NCBI GenBank assembly: GCA_910585825.1
Contig: CAJUEY010000015.1
Location: 1 to 61,398, forward strand
DNA from: an uncultured Lachnospiraceae bacterium
GTDB taxonomy: Bacteria > Bacillota > Clostridia > Lachnospirales > Lachnospiraceae
Length of the DNA: 61,398 nt
Direction: 5' to 3'
Within the stretch, counting starts at the first letter, position 1, and each line of letters starts with the position of its first letter. The notes under the pieces are model-generated. The model was not told the DNA's origin, made no database searches, and saw only the letters and a program-made list of their open reading frames with translations. Position numbers and translations under genes: made by a program. Positions 50,732 to 59,793 of the stretch are shown one piece after another.

Positions 50732-52204
50732 TCATTTACGCTTTTCAAAATCTTCTGTACTTCTCATAAGCACAAATAAACCGGTCGCCAGCCAAAACAG
50801 GCTTTCTCCCAATAATCCATAAGAACTTCCCAACATAACATTAACAGCCAGACAGGCATATAAGAGCAGCAGCATCATTCCGTATTCCATATTTTTCTTT
50901 ATATACTGTACTAAATAAACACACAATACTGCTGTCAGAAAAATAATACATATGATTTTTAATATTCCGCCTTCTAAAAATTCCGTAAAAAAGAAATTAT
51001 GGGGATGCATCCATTGAGGCTTCGGTTTTTCCATGCGATAATATACTTCCAGCACTTCCATTACATCTTCATTATTTTCATCTTCATATAAACTCCAGCC
51101 ATATCCGCTGCCTCTTCCAAATAACTTTTCTTTTAAAGTAAATTTTTGAATTGCTGAAACTGCCACATTCCAAATAACCTGTCTGGAAGAAAGGCCTTTT
51201 TCCACATTTGCTGAATATCGGTCAGAAAGACTCGCCTTTGATAAACCTTCTTCCGTAAATCCTGCCGTAGAAATATCGTCTCCCATAAATTGTTCTAAAA
51301 AATCTATATGCGCATTTTTCTTCTCTTCACTTGCAGAAGAAACGTATCTGTCAAACAAAGGAACTGCCCATGATAAATTTACTGCAACAATAACTATCAC
51401 ACCAAAAACAACTCCCAGTGTTTTTATTCTCTGTAAACTCCAAAATTCTTTTTTTTCAGAAACTGATTTCCAAAGTTTTATTTTTTTTATGAAATAACTC
51501 AAAAAAGATACTGCAACAATACCGGGACATAGCAGAAATGCTCTTCTGGAAGAAGTCAGCAACAACAGATCGCACGCTGCAATTCCGCAAGCAATATACA
51601 GGATCTTAAAAATCTTTGAAAACTTTTCTTCCCATTTTATATAATAAAAAATATATATAATTAAAGTAAAGATCAGATAAATGGAATATACATTATAATC
51701 CAAACGCAGACTTACTCTGTTCAAATAAGGAGAAAGTCCCAGACTCCATCTGATCACCGTTGTAATAACAAAAATAACTAAGATCCAGCCAATTGATTTT
51801 ATTAAATATTCTATATTCTTTTTGATTTCATCAGTTTCATCTTCATAACAGCACAACCATATGCTTCCTGCTACAAATAAAGCTCGCAAGAATAATCTGT
51901 ATTTTGAAATCGAATAGGATATGTTTACAGCATAAAACAAAGTGATCACATCATATAATGTAAACAGAAAAATCCCAAAAAATAATGCCCTGTTTTTATT
52001 CACATAATATGAGATTATTTTTAAGATTTCTTTCCTTCTATTCCATAAAATACCTATGTCTGCCAATACTACAAACAAAAAAGGTATTTTAATGATCGTT
52101 GATACATATTCATTTTCAAACCATAAGCGACAACAAAACAAATAAATATAAGCCATTAATGACAGCCATAAAATCTGCATTTTCTTATAACAAATCAACT
52201 TCAT
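50732..52204 (-). CDS. O-antigen ligase/polymerase-like membrane protein (Wzy candidate)
   Basis: The 490-residue protein has ten to twelve membrane segments and a large outer loop late in the chain (about 275-395), containing SSRQVIWNVAVSAIQ and WMHPHNFFFTEFLEGG, the 'HPHN' motif of the O-antigen ligase/Wzy_C family. It probably polymerises repeat units after flipping. The ATG at 52204 follows AAGGAG by seven bases; the open frame extends 12 codons more without a better site. It is the only clear Wzy-like protein here and lies with the second flippase. Confidence 0.87.
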   Translation of the reverse strand: MKLICYKKMQILWLSLMAYIYLFCCRLWFENEYVSTIIKIPFLFVVLADIGILWNRRKEILKIISYYVNKNRALFFGIFLFTLYDVITLFYAVNISYSISKYRLFLRALFVAGSIWLCCYEDETDEIKKNIEYLIKSIGWILVIFVITTVIRWSLGLSPYLNRVSLRLDYNVYSIYLIFTLIIYIFYYIKWEEKFSKIFKILYIACGIAACDLLLLTSSRRAFLLCPGIVAVSFLSYFIKKIKLWKSVSEKKEFWSLQRIKTLGVVFGVIVIVAVNLSWAVPLFDRYVSSASEEKKNAHIDFLEQFMGDDISTAGFTEEGLSKASLSDRYSANVEKGLSSRQVIWNVAVSAIQKFTLKEKLFGRGSGYGWSLYEDENNEDVMEVLEVYYRMEKPKPQWMHPHNFFFTEFLEGGILKIICIIFLTAVLCVYLVQYIKKNMEYGMMLLLLYACLAVNVMLGSSYGLLGESLFWLATGLFVLMRSTEDFEKRK

Positions 52205-52257
52205 AGTCAGTCTCCTTATCAAATGATTCTTTCCTTTCAAAAATCTTGAGTATAAAA

Positions 52258-53346
52258 TTATTTTATTTTTTCTGAAGCAGCATGTAAAAATGCTTCGCGT
52301 CCTTGAAGCGGCTTTGCCTTTCCCTGATAAATCTCAGATAACATCCTGGCATTTTTTCTGTAATCATGATATTTTTCAACGTATTCTCTTCCCTGAACGC
52401 CAAGATGATACCGCAATTCCCCATCCTGGATTAATTTCTCTAATTCTTCCATAATTGTATCCGGATTGGCGCTGACGATCGGCAGTTCCTGCGGAAGACG
52501 CTGTTTCATCTCTTCTGTAATATAAGTAATTACCGGTTTTCCCAAAGCCATGCTTTCCACGGCAAATACTCCATACGTTCCTATTCGTAATTGATCTACG
52601 ATAATATCCGCCGCTTTATAAAGCGCCAAAGCTTCCTGAGGCGTTTTATTTTCTACCAGAATCAGTTCTGCCTCATACTTTTTCTGAAGTCGTTCAACTG
52701 CCTCGATCAAATAATCACTGCCTTTTCCCTGCCGCCATGTAGGCGCATGTACAATCCTGATTTTTTTACTCTCTCTGGATACATATACAGGAACAATGCT
52801 TTGCAAATCCAAACGCAGGGGAACTACATATACATTCGGCCTTTTCTCCGGCAGATGAAAGATCAGTTCATCATCATGCAAGATGATCCCATCTGCATAT
52901 CTGCATATTTTTTCTGTCCTTTTTTTATAATCCTTGCCAAAATTATTGCCGTCATCCGGCATATATTGATTGCGTGTTTTTGCCAGTCTGTAATCGCGCA
53001 GATCGGAACCATGAAATTCATAAAACACTTTTTTCCGAAATTTCCGAAACAGTTTTAAATCATAGTTGCAAAAAAGGCTTCTTCCAAAATGGAAATGAAA
53101 AATATTATTTTCTCTTAAAATTTTACATTCATAATACAAAAGTTTTGCAGCCCATACAGGCAAAGATCTGATCATATTTTTCTTATTTTTGTCTATGTCA
53201 AGAGATACATCGTAATTATACTGTGATGAATCAGATGCCCAGACCATATGCGTTGTTGGCACTCCCAATTCCCTCAATCCTTTCACAGAATAATATGCCT
53301 GTCCCGCAACTTCACTTAATCCATGAAAAACCCTTATGCGCTTCAT
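52258..53346 (-). CDS. Glycosyltransferase family 1/4 (GT-B)
   Basis: The 362-residue protein starts MKRIRVFHGLSEVAGQAYYS and has the acceptor-side FYEFHGSDLRDYRLAK, donor-side RIVHAPTWRQGKGSDYLIEA, and the nucleotide-sugar binding VDQLRIGTYGVFAVESMALG with its conserved Glu. This is a typical GT4 layout without membrane segments. Its ATG overlaps the stop of the upstream transferase by one base (TAATG). The linkage made is unknown. Confidence 0.9.
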   Translation of the reverse strand: MKRIRVFHGLSEVAGQAYYSVKGLRELGVPTTHMVWASDSSQYNYDVSLDIDKNKKNMIRSLPVWAAKLLYYECKILRENNIFHFHFGRSLFCNYDLKLFRKFRKKVFYEFHGSDLRDYRLAKTRNQYMPDDGNNFGKDYKKRTEKICRYADGIILHDDELIFHLPEKRPNVYVVPLRLDLQSIVPVYVSRESKKIRIVHAPTWRQGKGSDYLIEAVERLQKKYEAELILVENKTPQEALALYKAADIIVDQLRIGTYGVFAVESMALGKPVITYITEEMKQRLPQELPIVSANPDTIMEELEKLIQDGELRYHLGVQGREYVEKYHDYRKNARMLSEIYQGKAKPLQGREAFLHAASEKIK

Positions 53347-54458
53347 TATCTGCTACCCCACTTTATATTCTGTAAATCTCTGCCTACCGCCAACGCTCTT
53401 TTACTCCATGTATTTTCTTTTGCTGTTGCGTCCATTTTCAACGAAGTATCTTTTATCACATTTCGATTCTGATTCAAAAATCTTAATAATTCTTCTAATA
53501 ATCTTACGTCATATTTAATACTCCAGCCAATTTTATTTTTTTCAACAAAATCACCAAACTCACAGTGATTTGTGGAAATAACAGGAATATGATGTCCCAA
53601 GTACTCAAAAAGTTTGATCGGCATTGCCATATTTGCATATCCCTTGGCATTTATAAACAAAACCGCCAGGTCTGCCTCCTTATAATATTGTTCTAATTCT
53701 TCGCCCTGCCCCTGAACAATTCTTATGTTTGGAGGAACTTTTAACTTTGTTTCCTCACACCAGTCTTTCCATTGTTTTTCATGGCAGCAGATAGTTAAAT
53801 CTACAAAATCACATTTGGCGATACCCTCAGCCAATTTTGTCAAATCATACCTGCCTCCAACCCCGCCTACATAAAATAATTGTAATCGCTCCTTTTCTAT
53901 CGTATTTTTCTCATATAAAACCATATCTTTTTCATCAATTCCAGGAGGAAGCTGCTTTTTTTTCCCTCTATAATCTATAAGCTCTCCCATTTGAAGAGAG
54001 GGCAGATATAAAATATCAATATACTTATTATATAACATTAAATCATACTGATACAAGGGTAATGTAATGCATCTTTTATAAAAGCTCACTGCTTTCTTAT
54101 AATGAGAAAATCTCCAATCAATATCCCGGTAAAACAGTCCAATGGGAATATGCTTTTTTTTACAGAATTTATAAATATTTTTCTCTAAAAAAGGATACCG
54201 GGGCATATGATTTTTTTCTGTCAGAAGATTTGGCATCGTACTGTTTTCAGAATACATAAATGCATATTTCTTTCCTTCTTTTACCTGTTTCTTCAATTCT
54301 TTAAATTTGATTTCTCTTTCTGCTCCATATCCTGAAATCACAAAAACCTCATCAAAATTCTGCCGGAATGCCTCTAACATTTTTCTTGGACGAATTGCAG
54401 AACCGGAATAGCTGTCTGTCTCTATTGGATATGGAACATGATAAATACACCTTTTCAC
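53346..54458 (-). CDS. Glycosyltransferase (GT4-like)
   Basis: The 370-residue protein has a GT-B architecture: N-terminal KRCIYHVPYPIETDSYSGSA, then LQLFYVGGVGGRYDLTKLAEG and late AKGYANMAMPIKLFEYLGHHI, where Glu in the FEY block is the donor-contact residue. The likely start is a GTG at 54458, just after the flippase stop (TAA ACATT GTG) with AAAGGG at about 11 bases. The longer frame would overlap the flippase. It probably adds a sugar to the lipid-linked repeat unit. Confidence 0.86.
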   Translation of the reverse strand: MKRCIYHVPYPIETDSYSGSAIRPRKMLEAFRQNFDEVFVISGYGAEREIKFKELKKQVKEGKKYAFMYSENSTMPNLLTEKNHMPRYPFLEKNIYKFCKKKHIPIGLFYRDIDWRFSHYKKAVSFYKRCITLPLYQYDLMLYNKYIDILYLPSLQMGELIDYRGKKKQLPPGIDEKDMVLYEKNTIEKERLQLFYVGGVGGRYDLTKLAEGIAKCDFVDLTICCHEKQWKDWCEETKLKVPPNIRIVQGQGEELEQYYKEADLAVLFINAKGYANMAMPIKLFEYLGHHIPVISTNHCEFGDFVEKNKIGWSIKYDVRLLEELLRFLNQNRNVIKDTSLKMDATAKENTWSKRALAVGRDLQNIKWGSR

Positions 54459-54463
54459 AATGT

Positions 54464-55885
54464 TTATTTCCCTTTCTCTCTTTTTGATATAAAGATTGTA
54501 CAAAACTCTATCATAATATCTTTATAAAAAAACAATCCTGCCGCTGCTGTCACACTCCAAATTACAATCCGGATGCCCAATGGATCATTCGCTATAAATA
54601 TGGACAAAGCATATAATACTGCCAAAAAAACAGTCGCTTTTCTGATCTTATAATCGCAATAATATAGTTTCTGTGAAAACAAATAGGAAAACAGAAAAGT
54701 CAGCATATAACCCGCCAGGGTGGTAAATGCTGCCGCTGCGATTCCATACTCTGGTACAAACTGCAGATTTAATATGATATTAACTGCCGCGCCTAAAAAA
54801 TTAGAAAACAATACATAGACAGATTTTTTTTCAAATAACATTCCATAAGATACAATCGTTGTTATACCATAAAACAACTGTGCAAACATTAAATCTCTCA
54901 CTATAATATAAGCGCTGTGATAACCCGGAGCCGTCATAAATGCTACAATTTCTTTGCCAAAAAGCGCAAGCGTAAAACAAATCCCTCCCAGGATCAGCAC
55001 CATCAGATCAAACACTTTTACATATTTGTCTTTTGCATTTGACTCATTTTTACTGCCATATGCAAATGTTGTATATGCCATCGTAACAGATGAAATAAAT
55101 ATATTTAACACAGTCAGCAGTCTGGTCCCTACACCGTATAATCCCACTTCATGTGCGCCGCGAAAATGCAAAAGAATATAGCGGTCCGACAGAGACAATA
55201 CCCAGGATAAAATCACTCCCGGTATAAGAGGTATGGCAAAGCAAAGCAGCCTTTTTAATAAGGGAATATCAAAATAACAAATAAAAATTCCCTGCTTATT
55301 TACTGCAATAAATAATATCAACTGGATCAGGTGCGCCAGTACTGTACTCAATATCAGAGAAGATGTTCCCAGTTCTAATACGGCAACAAACAATATATTT
55401 AAAAGAAGCATGCAAAAAGATGTTATCATATTAACAATGCCATACATCAACATCTTATTCTTCATCCGCAGATTCAGTGCAAACGGAACAACCAGAACAT
55501 TAATACTCACAGAAAGCAATGCCAGGATCACAATCGCAGAATATGTATCTGACTCAAACAGTATTTCAGAAATCTGCTGTGAAAAGCCGCATAACAAGAT
55601 CGGAACGCAGCCTGCAGCCACCAGAACAAAAAAGATAGTATTAAACACCTTTTCTGCCTGCTTTTCTTCATTGTCATAATAGAATGCGGCAAAAGCTGAA
55701 TCTAACCCCATAACGCAAATCGGCAAAAGCAACCCTGTAAAGGAGGTAATCGTATCCGATATCCCCAACATTTCTGTTGTAAGATATTTTGTGTATAACG
55801 GCATTAAAAAAAAGTTCATTGCCTTTAATATTACATTTGAAATAATCAGAATTCCGGAACCTTTTGCAAAAGATTTTAGATTCAT
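54464..55885 (-). CDS. Polysaccharide flippase (Wzx-like), right module
   Basis: The 473-residue protein has about fourteen hydrophobic segments, begins MNLKSFAKGSGILIISNVIL and contains MPLYTKYLTTEMLGISDTI, typical of MOP-superfamily Wzx proteins (polysaccharide_synt domain). It would flip the undecaprenyl-linked repeat unit. With the Wzy-like gene it suggests a complete Wzx/Wzy assembly unit. Ribosome site weak (AAAAGGG at about 12 bases). Confidence 0.9.
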   Translation of the reverse strand: MNLKSFAKGSGILIISNVILKAMNFFLMPLYTKYLTTEMLGISDTITSFTGLLLPICVMGLDSAFAAFYYDNEEKQAEKVFNTIFFVLVAAGCVPILLCGFSQQISEILFESDTYSAIVILALLSVSINVLVVPFALNLRMKNKMLMYGIVNMITSFCMLLLNILFVAVLELGTSSLILSTVLAHLIQLILFIAVNKQGIFICYFDIPLLKRLLCFAIPLIPGVILSWVLSLSDRYILLHFRGAHEVGLYGVGTRLLTVLNIFISSVTMAYTTFAYGSKNESNAKDKYVKVFDLMVLILGGICFTLALFGKEIVAFMTAPGYHSAYIIVRDLMFAQLFYGITTIVSYGMLFEKKSVYVLFSNFLGAAVNIILNLQFVPEYGIAAAAFTTLAGYMLTFLFSYLFSQKLYYCDYKIRKATVFLAVLYALSIFIANDPLGIRIVIWSVTAAAGLFFYKDIMIEFCTIFISKREKGK

Positions 55886-55923
55886 TTTCTAATCTGCCCT
55901 TTTCTTCTTAAATAATAACCCGT

Positions 55924-57042
55924 CTATATACATGATTTCAGTTTATCACATATAAATGAAACATCATCCTCACTTAAATACGGATGCATCGGTACGCTGA
56001 ATACCTTCTTACAGAATTCTGCACACACAGGCAAATCCTTCTCATTATAATTCAGATATTTAAATGCAGTCTGCATATGCAAAGGCAAAATATAATATAC
56101 CATAATTGGAATATCAAATTCCTTCATTTTTTGAATAATAAAGTTTCTTTGTTCTTCATCTTTTGCCTGAAGGGTAAACTGAGCCCAGGCAGACAAACAA
56201 TCATCCGGTATGACAGGAAGTCTGAAACAGCCTTGCAATTCTTCACTATATTGTTTCGCAATTTTCTGTCTTTGACGAATCTCTTCTTCAAATATCTCCA
56301 GTTTTGACAAAATAACTGCTGCCTGAATCGTATCCATTCTGGCATTTAAACCGATTCTTATATTATCATAACGGCTCGTTCCCTGTCCATGTACGCGAAT
56401 AGAATGGATCTTATCGGCAAGATCGTCATCATCCGTAAAAATAGCTCCTCCATCTCCGTAACATCCCAACGGTTTTGCAGGGAAAAATGAAGTAGTGGAA
56501 ACTTCTCCGAAACTGCCTGCTTTTTTTCCTTTATATTCGCCGCCAAATCCCTGTGCCGCGTCTTCTAACACAAATAAATGATATTCTTCTGCAATGGACA
56601 GGATTTCATCATAGTCTGCCGGTAATCCAAATAGATCAACGGGAATAATACCTTTTGGAGTCAGTTTTCCTTCTTCTTTCACTTTTTTAATTGCTTCTCT
56701 TAGTTTCTCCGGTGAAATATTGTACGTTTCATCACAGTCTACAAAAACAGGCGTTGCCCCAACTAATGCAACACATTCTCCTGATGAAAAAAACGTAAAA
56801 GAAGGAACAAACACCGCATCTGTCTTTGATAACTCCATAGCCATAAGCGGTATGATCAAAGCATCTGTTCCACTGGAACAGGAAAATGCATATTTTCTTC
56901 CTGTAAACGCTGCCAGTTTCTTTTCCATTTCCTGAATCTCCGGCCCCATAATAAAATGCTGATGTTCTAATACCTTATGGATTCTGCCATTCATATCCTC
57001 TTCAATTTTACGGTATTGTTGATTCAAATCAATAAACTGCAT
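55924..57042 (-). CDS. DegT/DnrJ/EryC1 sugar aminotransferase (WbpE-like)
   Basis: The 372-residue PLP enzyme begins MQFIDLNQQYRKIEEDM, with the phosphate-binding CSSGTDALIIPLMA at about 55-68, the Asp of VLEDAAQGFGGEY and the Schiff-base Lys190 in STTSFFPAKPLGCYGDGGA. This matches WbpE-type UDP-3-keto-GlcNAcA 3-aminotransferases. The start at 57042 has GGGAG nine bases upstream; the open frame upstream overlaps the oxidoreductase in another frame. With WbpB-like and WbpD-like genes next to it, it would give a 3-amino then 3-acetamido uronic acid. The order in the cell is oxidation, amination, acetylation. Confidence 0.92.
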   Translation of the reverse strand: MQFIDLNQQYRKIEEDMNGRIHKVLEHQHFIMGPEIQEMEKKLAAFTGRKYAFSCSSGTDALIIPLMAMELSKTDAVFVPSFTFFSSGECVALVGATPVFVDCDETYNISPEKLREAIKKVKEEGKLTPKGIIPVDLFGLPADYDEILSIAEEYHLFVLEDAAQGFGGEYKGKKAGSFGEVSTTSFFPAKPLGCYGDGGAIFTDDDDLADKIHSIRVHGQGTSRYDNIRIGLNARMDTIQAAVILSKLEIFEEEIRQRQKIAKQYSEELQGCFRLPVIPDDCLSAWAQFTLQAKDEEQRNFIIQKMKEFDIPIMVYYILPLHMQTAFKYLNYNEKDLPVCAEFCKKVFSVPMHPYLSEDDVSFICDKLKSCI

Positions 57043-57065
57043 ATTATCTGACTCCCTTCTGATCT

Positions 57066-58049
57066 TTAATCTTTTTCCAAACTGATATCTGCCTGCTCCA
57101 ATATATGGATAACCCGGATTGCCGCGTCGGCATCTGTCATAGAAGTTTTTTTCTGAACAATACATTCTCTGAAATGTTCTAAACTGTTATATAAGGCATC
57201 CTCTACAGAAAGCTTTGGAATAATTGCATCTCCGTTTCTGGCCTTTACGACATAATCCGCATATTCTGTTCCAGGCTCCGTATCAAAACCCTTATCGTAC
57301 ACGATCAGCTTATTTACAACATCAACATCATCATATACGACCATCTTTTTCGTTCCTGCAATAATCAGCTTTCTTTCTTTAATGGGAGAAATCCAGCTTG
57401 CACGCATCGTCGCAAAAAAGCCTTCATACTGTACCATTAATTGCGTGATTGTTTCTTTATGGCTATACATCTTCGTTCCCATCGCTTTTACACTCCGGAC
57501 TTTTGCGCCATTTGTCAGATAATCAATAATTGCCAGATCATGCACATTTAAATCCCACATGGAATTGACATCATCCTTCACCTGTCCAAGATTTAATCTG
57601 GAACAATCAATCCATATAATCTCACCAATATCTCCACTCTGAATAAATTCATGAATTTTTCTGATAGCAGGGTGGTACACCATAATATGATCCACATGGA
57701 TCATTAAATTTCTCTCAAGCGCGATCTGTTTTAATTCTTCTGCCTGGATCACCGTACTTGTAAAAGGCTTTTCCACATATAAATGTTTCCCTGCAAATAA
57801 TACCTCTTTTGCCAGATCATAATGGGCGCTGGTCTCCACCGCCAATGCAACTGCATCAATGGTCTTATCCTGTATGATATCCCAAAAATCATTTGTATAT
57901 TGTATCGAATCTGCATACAGCTCTCTTGCTTTTTTTAATCTGCTATCCTTTTTGTCACAAACAGCAGCAAAATCCCAGTTATTATTCCGGTATATATTTT
58001 TTGCAACATTCGGTCCCCAATAACCATACCCTACCAACGCTATTTTCAT
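57066..58049 (-). CDS. Gfo/Idh/MocA oxidoreductase
   Basis: The 327-residue enzyme has a Rossmann start MKIALVGYGYWGPNVAKNIY, the catalytic-loop LYVEKPFTSTVIQAEEL (EKP motif at about 92) and a DLNVHDLAIIDYLTNG block. It differs from its neighbour at 58075 and fits the second type of Gfo/Idh protein found in nucleotide-sugar clusters. Its reaction is unproven; it may reduce or oxidise a keto sugar. The ATG at 58049 has no good ribosome site. An in-frame GTG at 58091 lies within the upstream gene. Confidence 0.87.
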   Translation of the reverse strand: MKIALVGYGYWGPNVAKNIYRNNNWDFAAVCDKKDSRLKKARELYADSIQYTNDFWDIIQDKTIDAVALAVETSAHYDLAKEVLFAGKHLYVEKPFTSTVIQAEELKQIALERNLMIHVDHIMVYHPAIRKIHEFIQSGDIGEIIWIDCSRLNLGQVKDDVNSMWDLNVHDLAIIDYLTNGAKVRSVKAMGTKMYSHKETITQLMVQYEGFFATMRASWISPIKERKLIIAGTKKMVVYDDVDVVNKLIVYDKGFDTEPGTEYADYVVKARNGDAIIPKLSVEDALYNSLEHFRECIVQKKTSMTDADAAIRVIHILEQADISLEKD

Positions 58050-58074
58050 TTTTTTATTTTCACATTCAGAATAA

Positions 58075-59154
58075 TTACTCACTAAATTCACCTTCCATAT
58101 CTATACTGGCAAATGTTTCAAGAGGCAATTTAACCGGCTGTCCCGTTTTCTGGCTCTTATAAATAGCCAGTATCATTTCCAGCGCGTTTCTTCCTGCTAC
58201 AGCATCTACATATGGCTTTCTGTCATTTTTGATCGCTTCTATTACATCTGCAAACAGACTGGTATGACCGTTTCCATAAACATTGCTGGTAGCCTCCTCC
58301 AGACCTTTGTTTTTATTGTCTTCTTCTGTTTCATCTGCAAAATTCCAGACATCTATATTGTTCGTGGAGGTTCCTCCGATTTTCACTGTTCCATTTTCTC
58401 CAAATATATACAGGGTTTCTTCCAGATTTTTGGGATAGACATTCGTTGTTCCTTCAATCGTGCCAATGGCGCCGTTCTTAAACTTTACAACAGCCATTCC
58501 GATATCCTCAGCTTCCAAATAATCGTGGAACTGTTGTCTGGTAGCGCCATATACTTCATCAACTTCATTGCCCATCATCCAACGGAGCAGATCTATTCCA
58601 TGGATACACTGATTCATAAGCGCTCCGCCATCCTGAGCCCATGTACCCCTCCATGGCGCTTGGTCATAATATCCTTTATTCCTATTCCACCTCACATGGA
58701 TCGAACCATGTGAAATTTTTCCAAATCTTCCTGTTTCCAGAGCTTTTCTCAATTCCTGGACTGCAACATTGAACCGATTCTGATGACAGGCGGATACTTT
58801 TACATTTTTCTCTTCTGCCAATGCAATGATCCTGTCTGCATCTTCTATACTCATTGCCATTGGCTTTTCGATGATCACATGTACGCCATGCTCAATACAA
58901 TACAAAGCAATTTCCGCATGACTGCCGCTTTCTGTAGCAATACTCACCAATTCCGGCTTTTCTTTTTCAATCATATCTTTATAATTTATATAACGATGAA
59001 TGTTTTCATCTTGTTCCAGTTCGTGCTTTTTTAAAATTTCTTCCGTTTTTTCCTGAAGAATATCGCACACAGACACAATCTCCAGCTTATTATTTACTGC
59101 TGCTTTTATATGATTTGTTGCAATCCGTCCACAACCTATTAATGCATATTTCAT
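58075..59154 (-). CDS. Gfo/Idh/MocA oxidoreductase, WbpB/WlbA-like UDP-GlcNAcA 3-dehydrogenase
   Basis: The 359-residue protein starts MKYALIGCGRIATNHIKAAV, has the EKP motif (HVIIEKPMAMSIEDAD) and the family block WNRNKGYYDQAPWRGTWAQD followed by NQCIHGIDLLRWMMG. This is the WbpB/WlbA pattern; those enzymes oxidise C3 of UDP-N-acetylglucosaminuronic acid with NAD. AAAGGAG precedes the ATG. The required UDP-GlcNAc 6-dehydrogenase (WbpA) is not in the window and may lie beyond the right edge. Confidence 0.9.
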   Translation of the reverse strand: MKYALIGCGRIATNHIKAAVNNKLEIVSVCDILQEKTEEILKKHELEQDENIHRYINYKDMIEKEKPELVSIATESGSHAEIALYCIEHGVHVIIEKPMAMSIEDADRIIALAEEKNVKVSACHQNRFNVAVQELRKALETGRFGKISHGSIHVRWNRNKGYYDQAPWRGTWAQDGGALMNQCIHGIDLLRWMMGNEVDEVYGATRQQFHDYLEAEDIGMAVVKFKNGAIGTIEGTTNVYPKNLEETLYIFGENGTVKIGGTSTNNIDVWNFADETEEDNKNKGLEEATSNVYGNGHTSLFADVIEAIKNDRKPYVDAVAGRNALEMILAIYKSQKTGQPVKLPLETFASIDMEGEFSE

Positions 59155-59176
59155 AGGAATCTCCTTTCACAATGCG

Positions 59177-59746
59177 CTATTTCGTATTTTCATACAATCT
59201 GTTTTCCTGTTTAACATAGCTTCTTTTGCATCTATTACAACAAAGATTTTGATTCAATACCTCTCCGCATTCGCATACCCAGCCAATCCGTTTTGCCGGA
59301 ACACCGACCATAAGGGAATGCGGCTCGACATCCTTTGTGACAACGGCTCCGGCAGCAATCGTTGCATATTCGCCCACTGTATGACCGCAAACGATTGTGC
59401 AATTTGCCCCAAGCGTAGCGTCGTGCTTAATCAGCGTATGCAGATATCCTTCATGGCCTTTCGGATATCTTGCTCTTGGAGTCGGATCATTAGTAAATAC
59501 CATAGAAGGACCGCAGAATACGTAATCTTCCAATTCTACTCCTTCATAAATGGATACATTATTCTGCACCCTGCAGCCATTTCCTATCTTTACATGATTG
59601 CTGATATTCACATTCTGCCCAAAAGAACAATTTTCTCCTATCTCAGAGTCCGATTGAACATGGGAAAAATGCCATATTTTTGTTCCTTTCCCGATCTTAA
59701 CATTCTCATCAACGATACTTGTCTCATGTATGAAATAATCCTGCAT
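59177..59746 (-). CDS. WbpD-like sugar N-acetyltransferase (left-handed beta helix)
   Basis: The 189-residue protein shows hexapeptide repeats throughout (IGKGTKIWHFSHV, IGENCSFGQNVNI, IGNGCRVQNNV), then FCGPSMVFTNDPTPRA and AAGAVVTKDV. It ends with a four-cysteine element (CECG near the end, then CCNRC), common in WbpD/WlbB proteins. It N-acetylates the 3-amino group of the UDP sugar made by the WbpB- and WbpE-like enzymes. The GGGAGG site is clear. Clustering with those genes strongly supports the role. Confidence 0.92.
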   Translation of the reverse strand: MQDYFIHETSIVDENVKIGKGTKIWHFSHVQSDSEIGENCSFGQNVNISNHVKIGNGCRVQNNVSIYEGVELEDYVFCGPSMVFTNDPTPRARYPKGHEGYLHTLIKHDATLGANCTIVCGHTVGEYATIAAGAVVTKDVEPHSLMVGVPAKRIGWVCECGEVLNQNLCCNRCKRSYVKQENRLYENTK

Positions 59747-59793
59747 TGAAGCACCTCCCTGTTTTTCATATGTGATGGAATATTTCTTTCATT

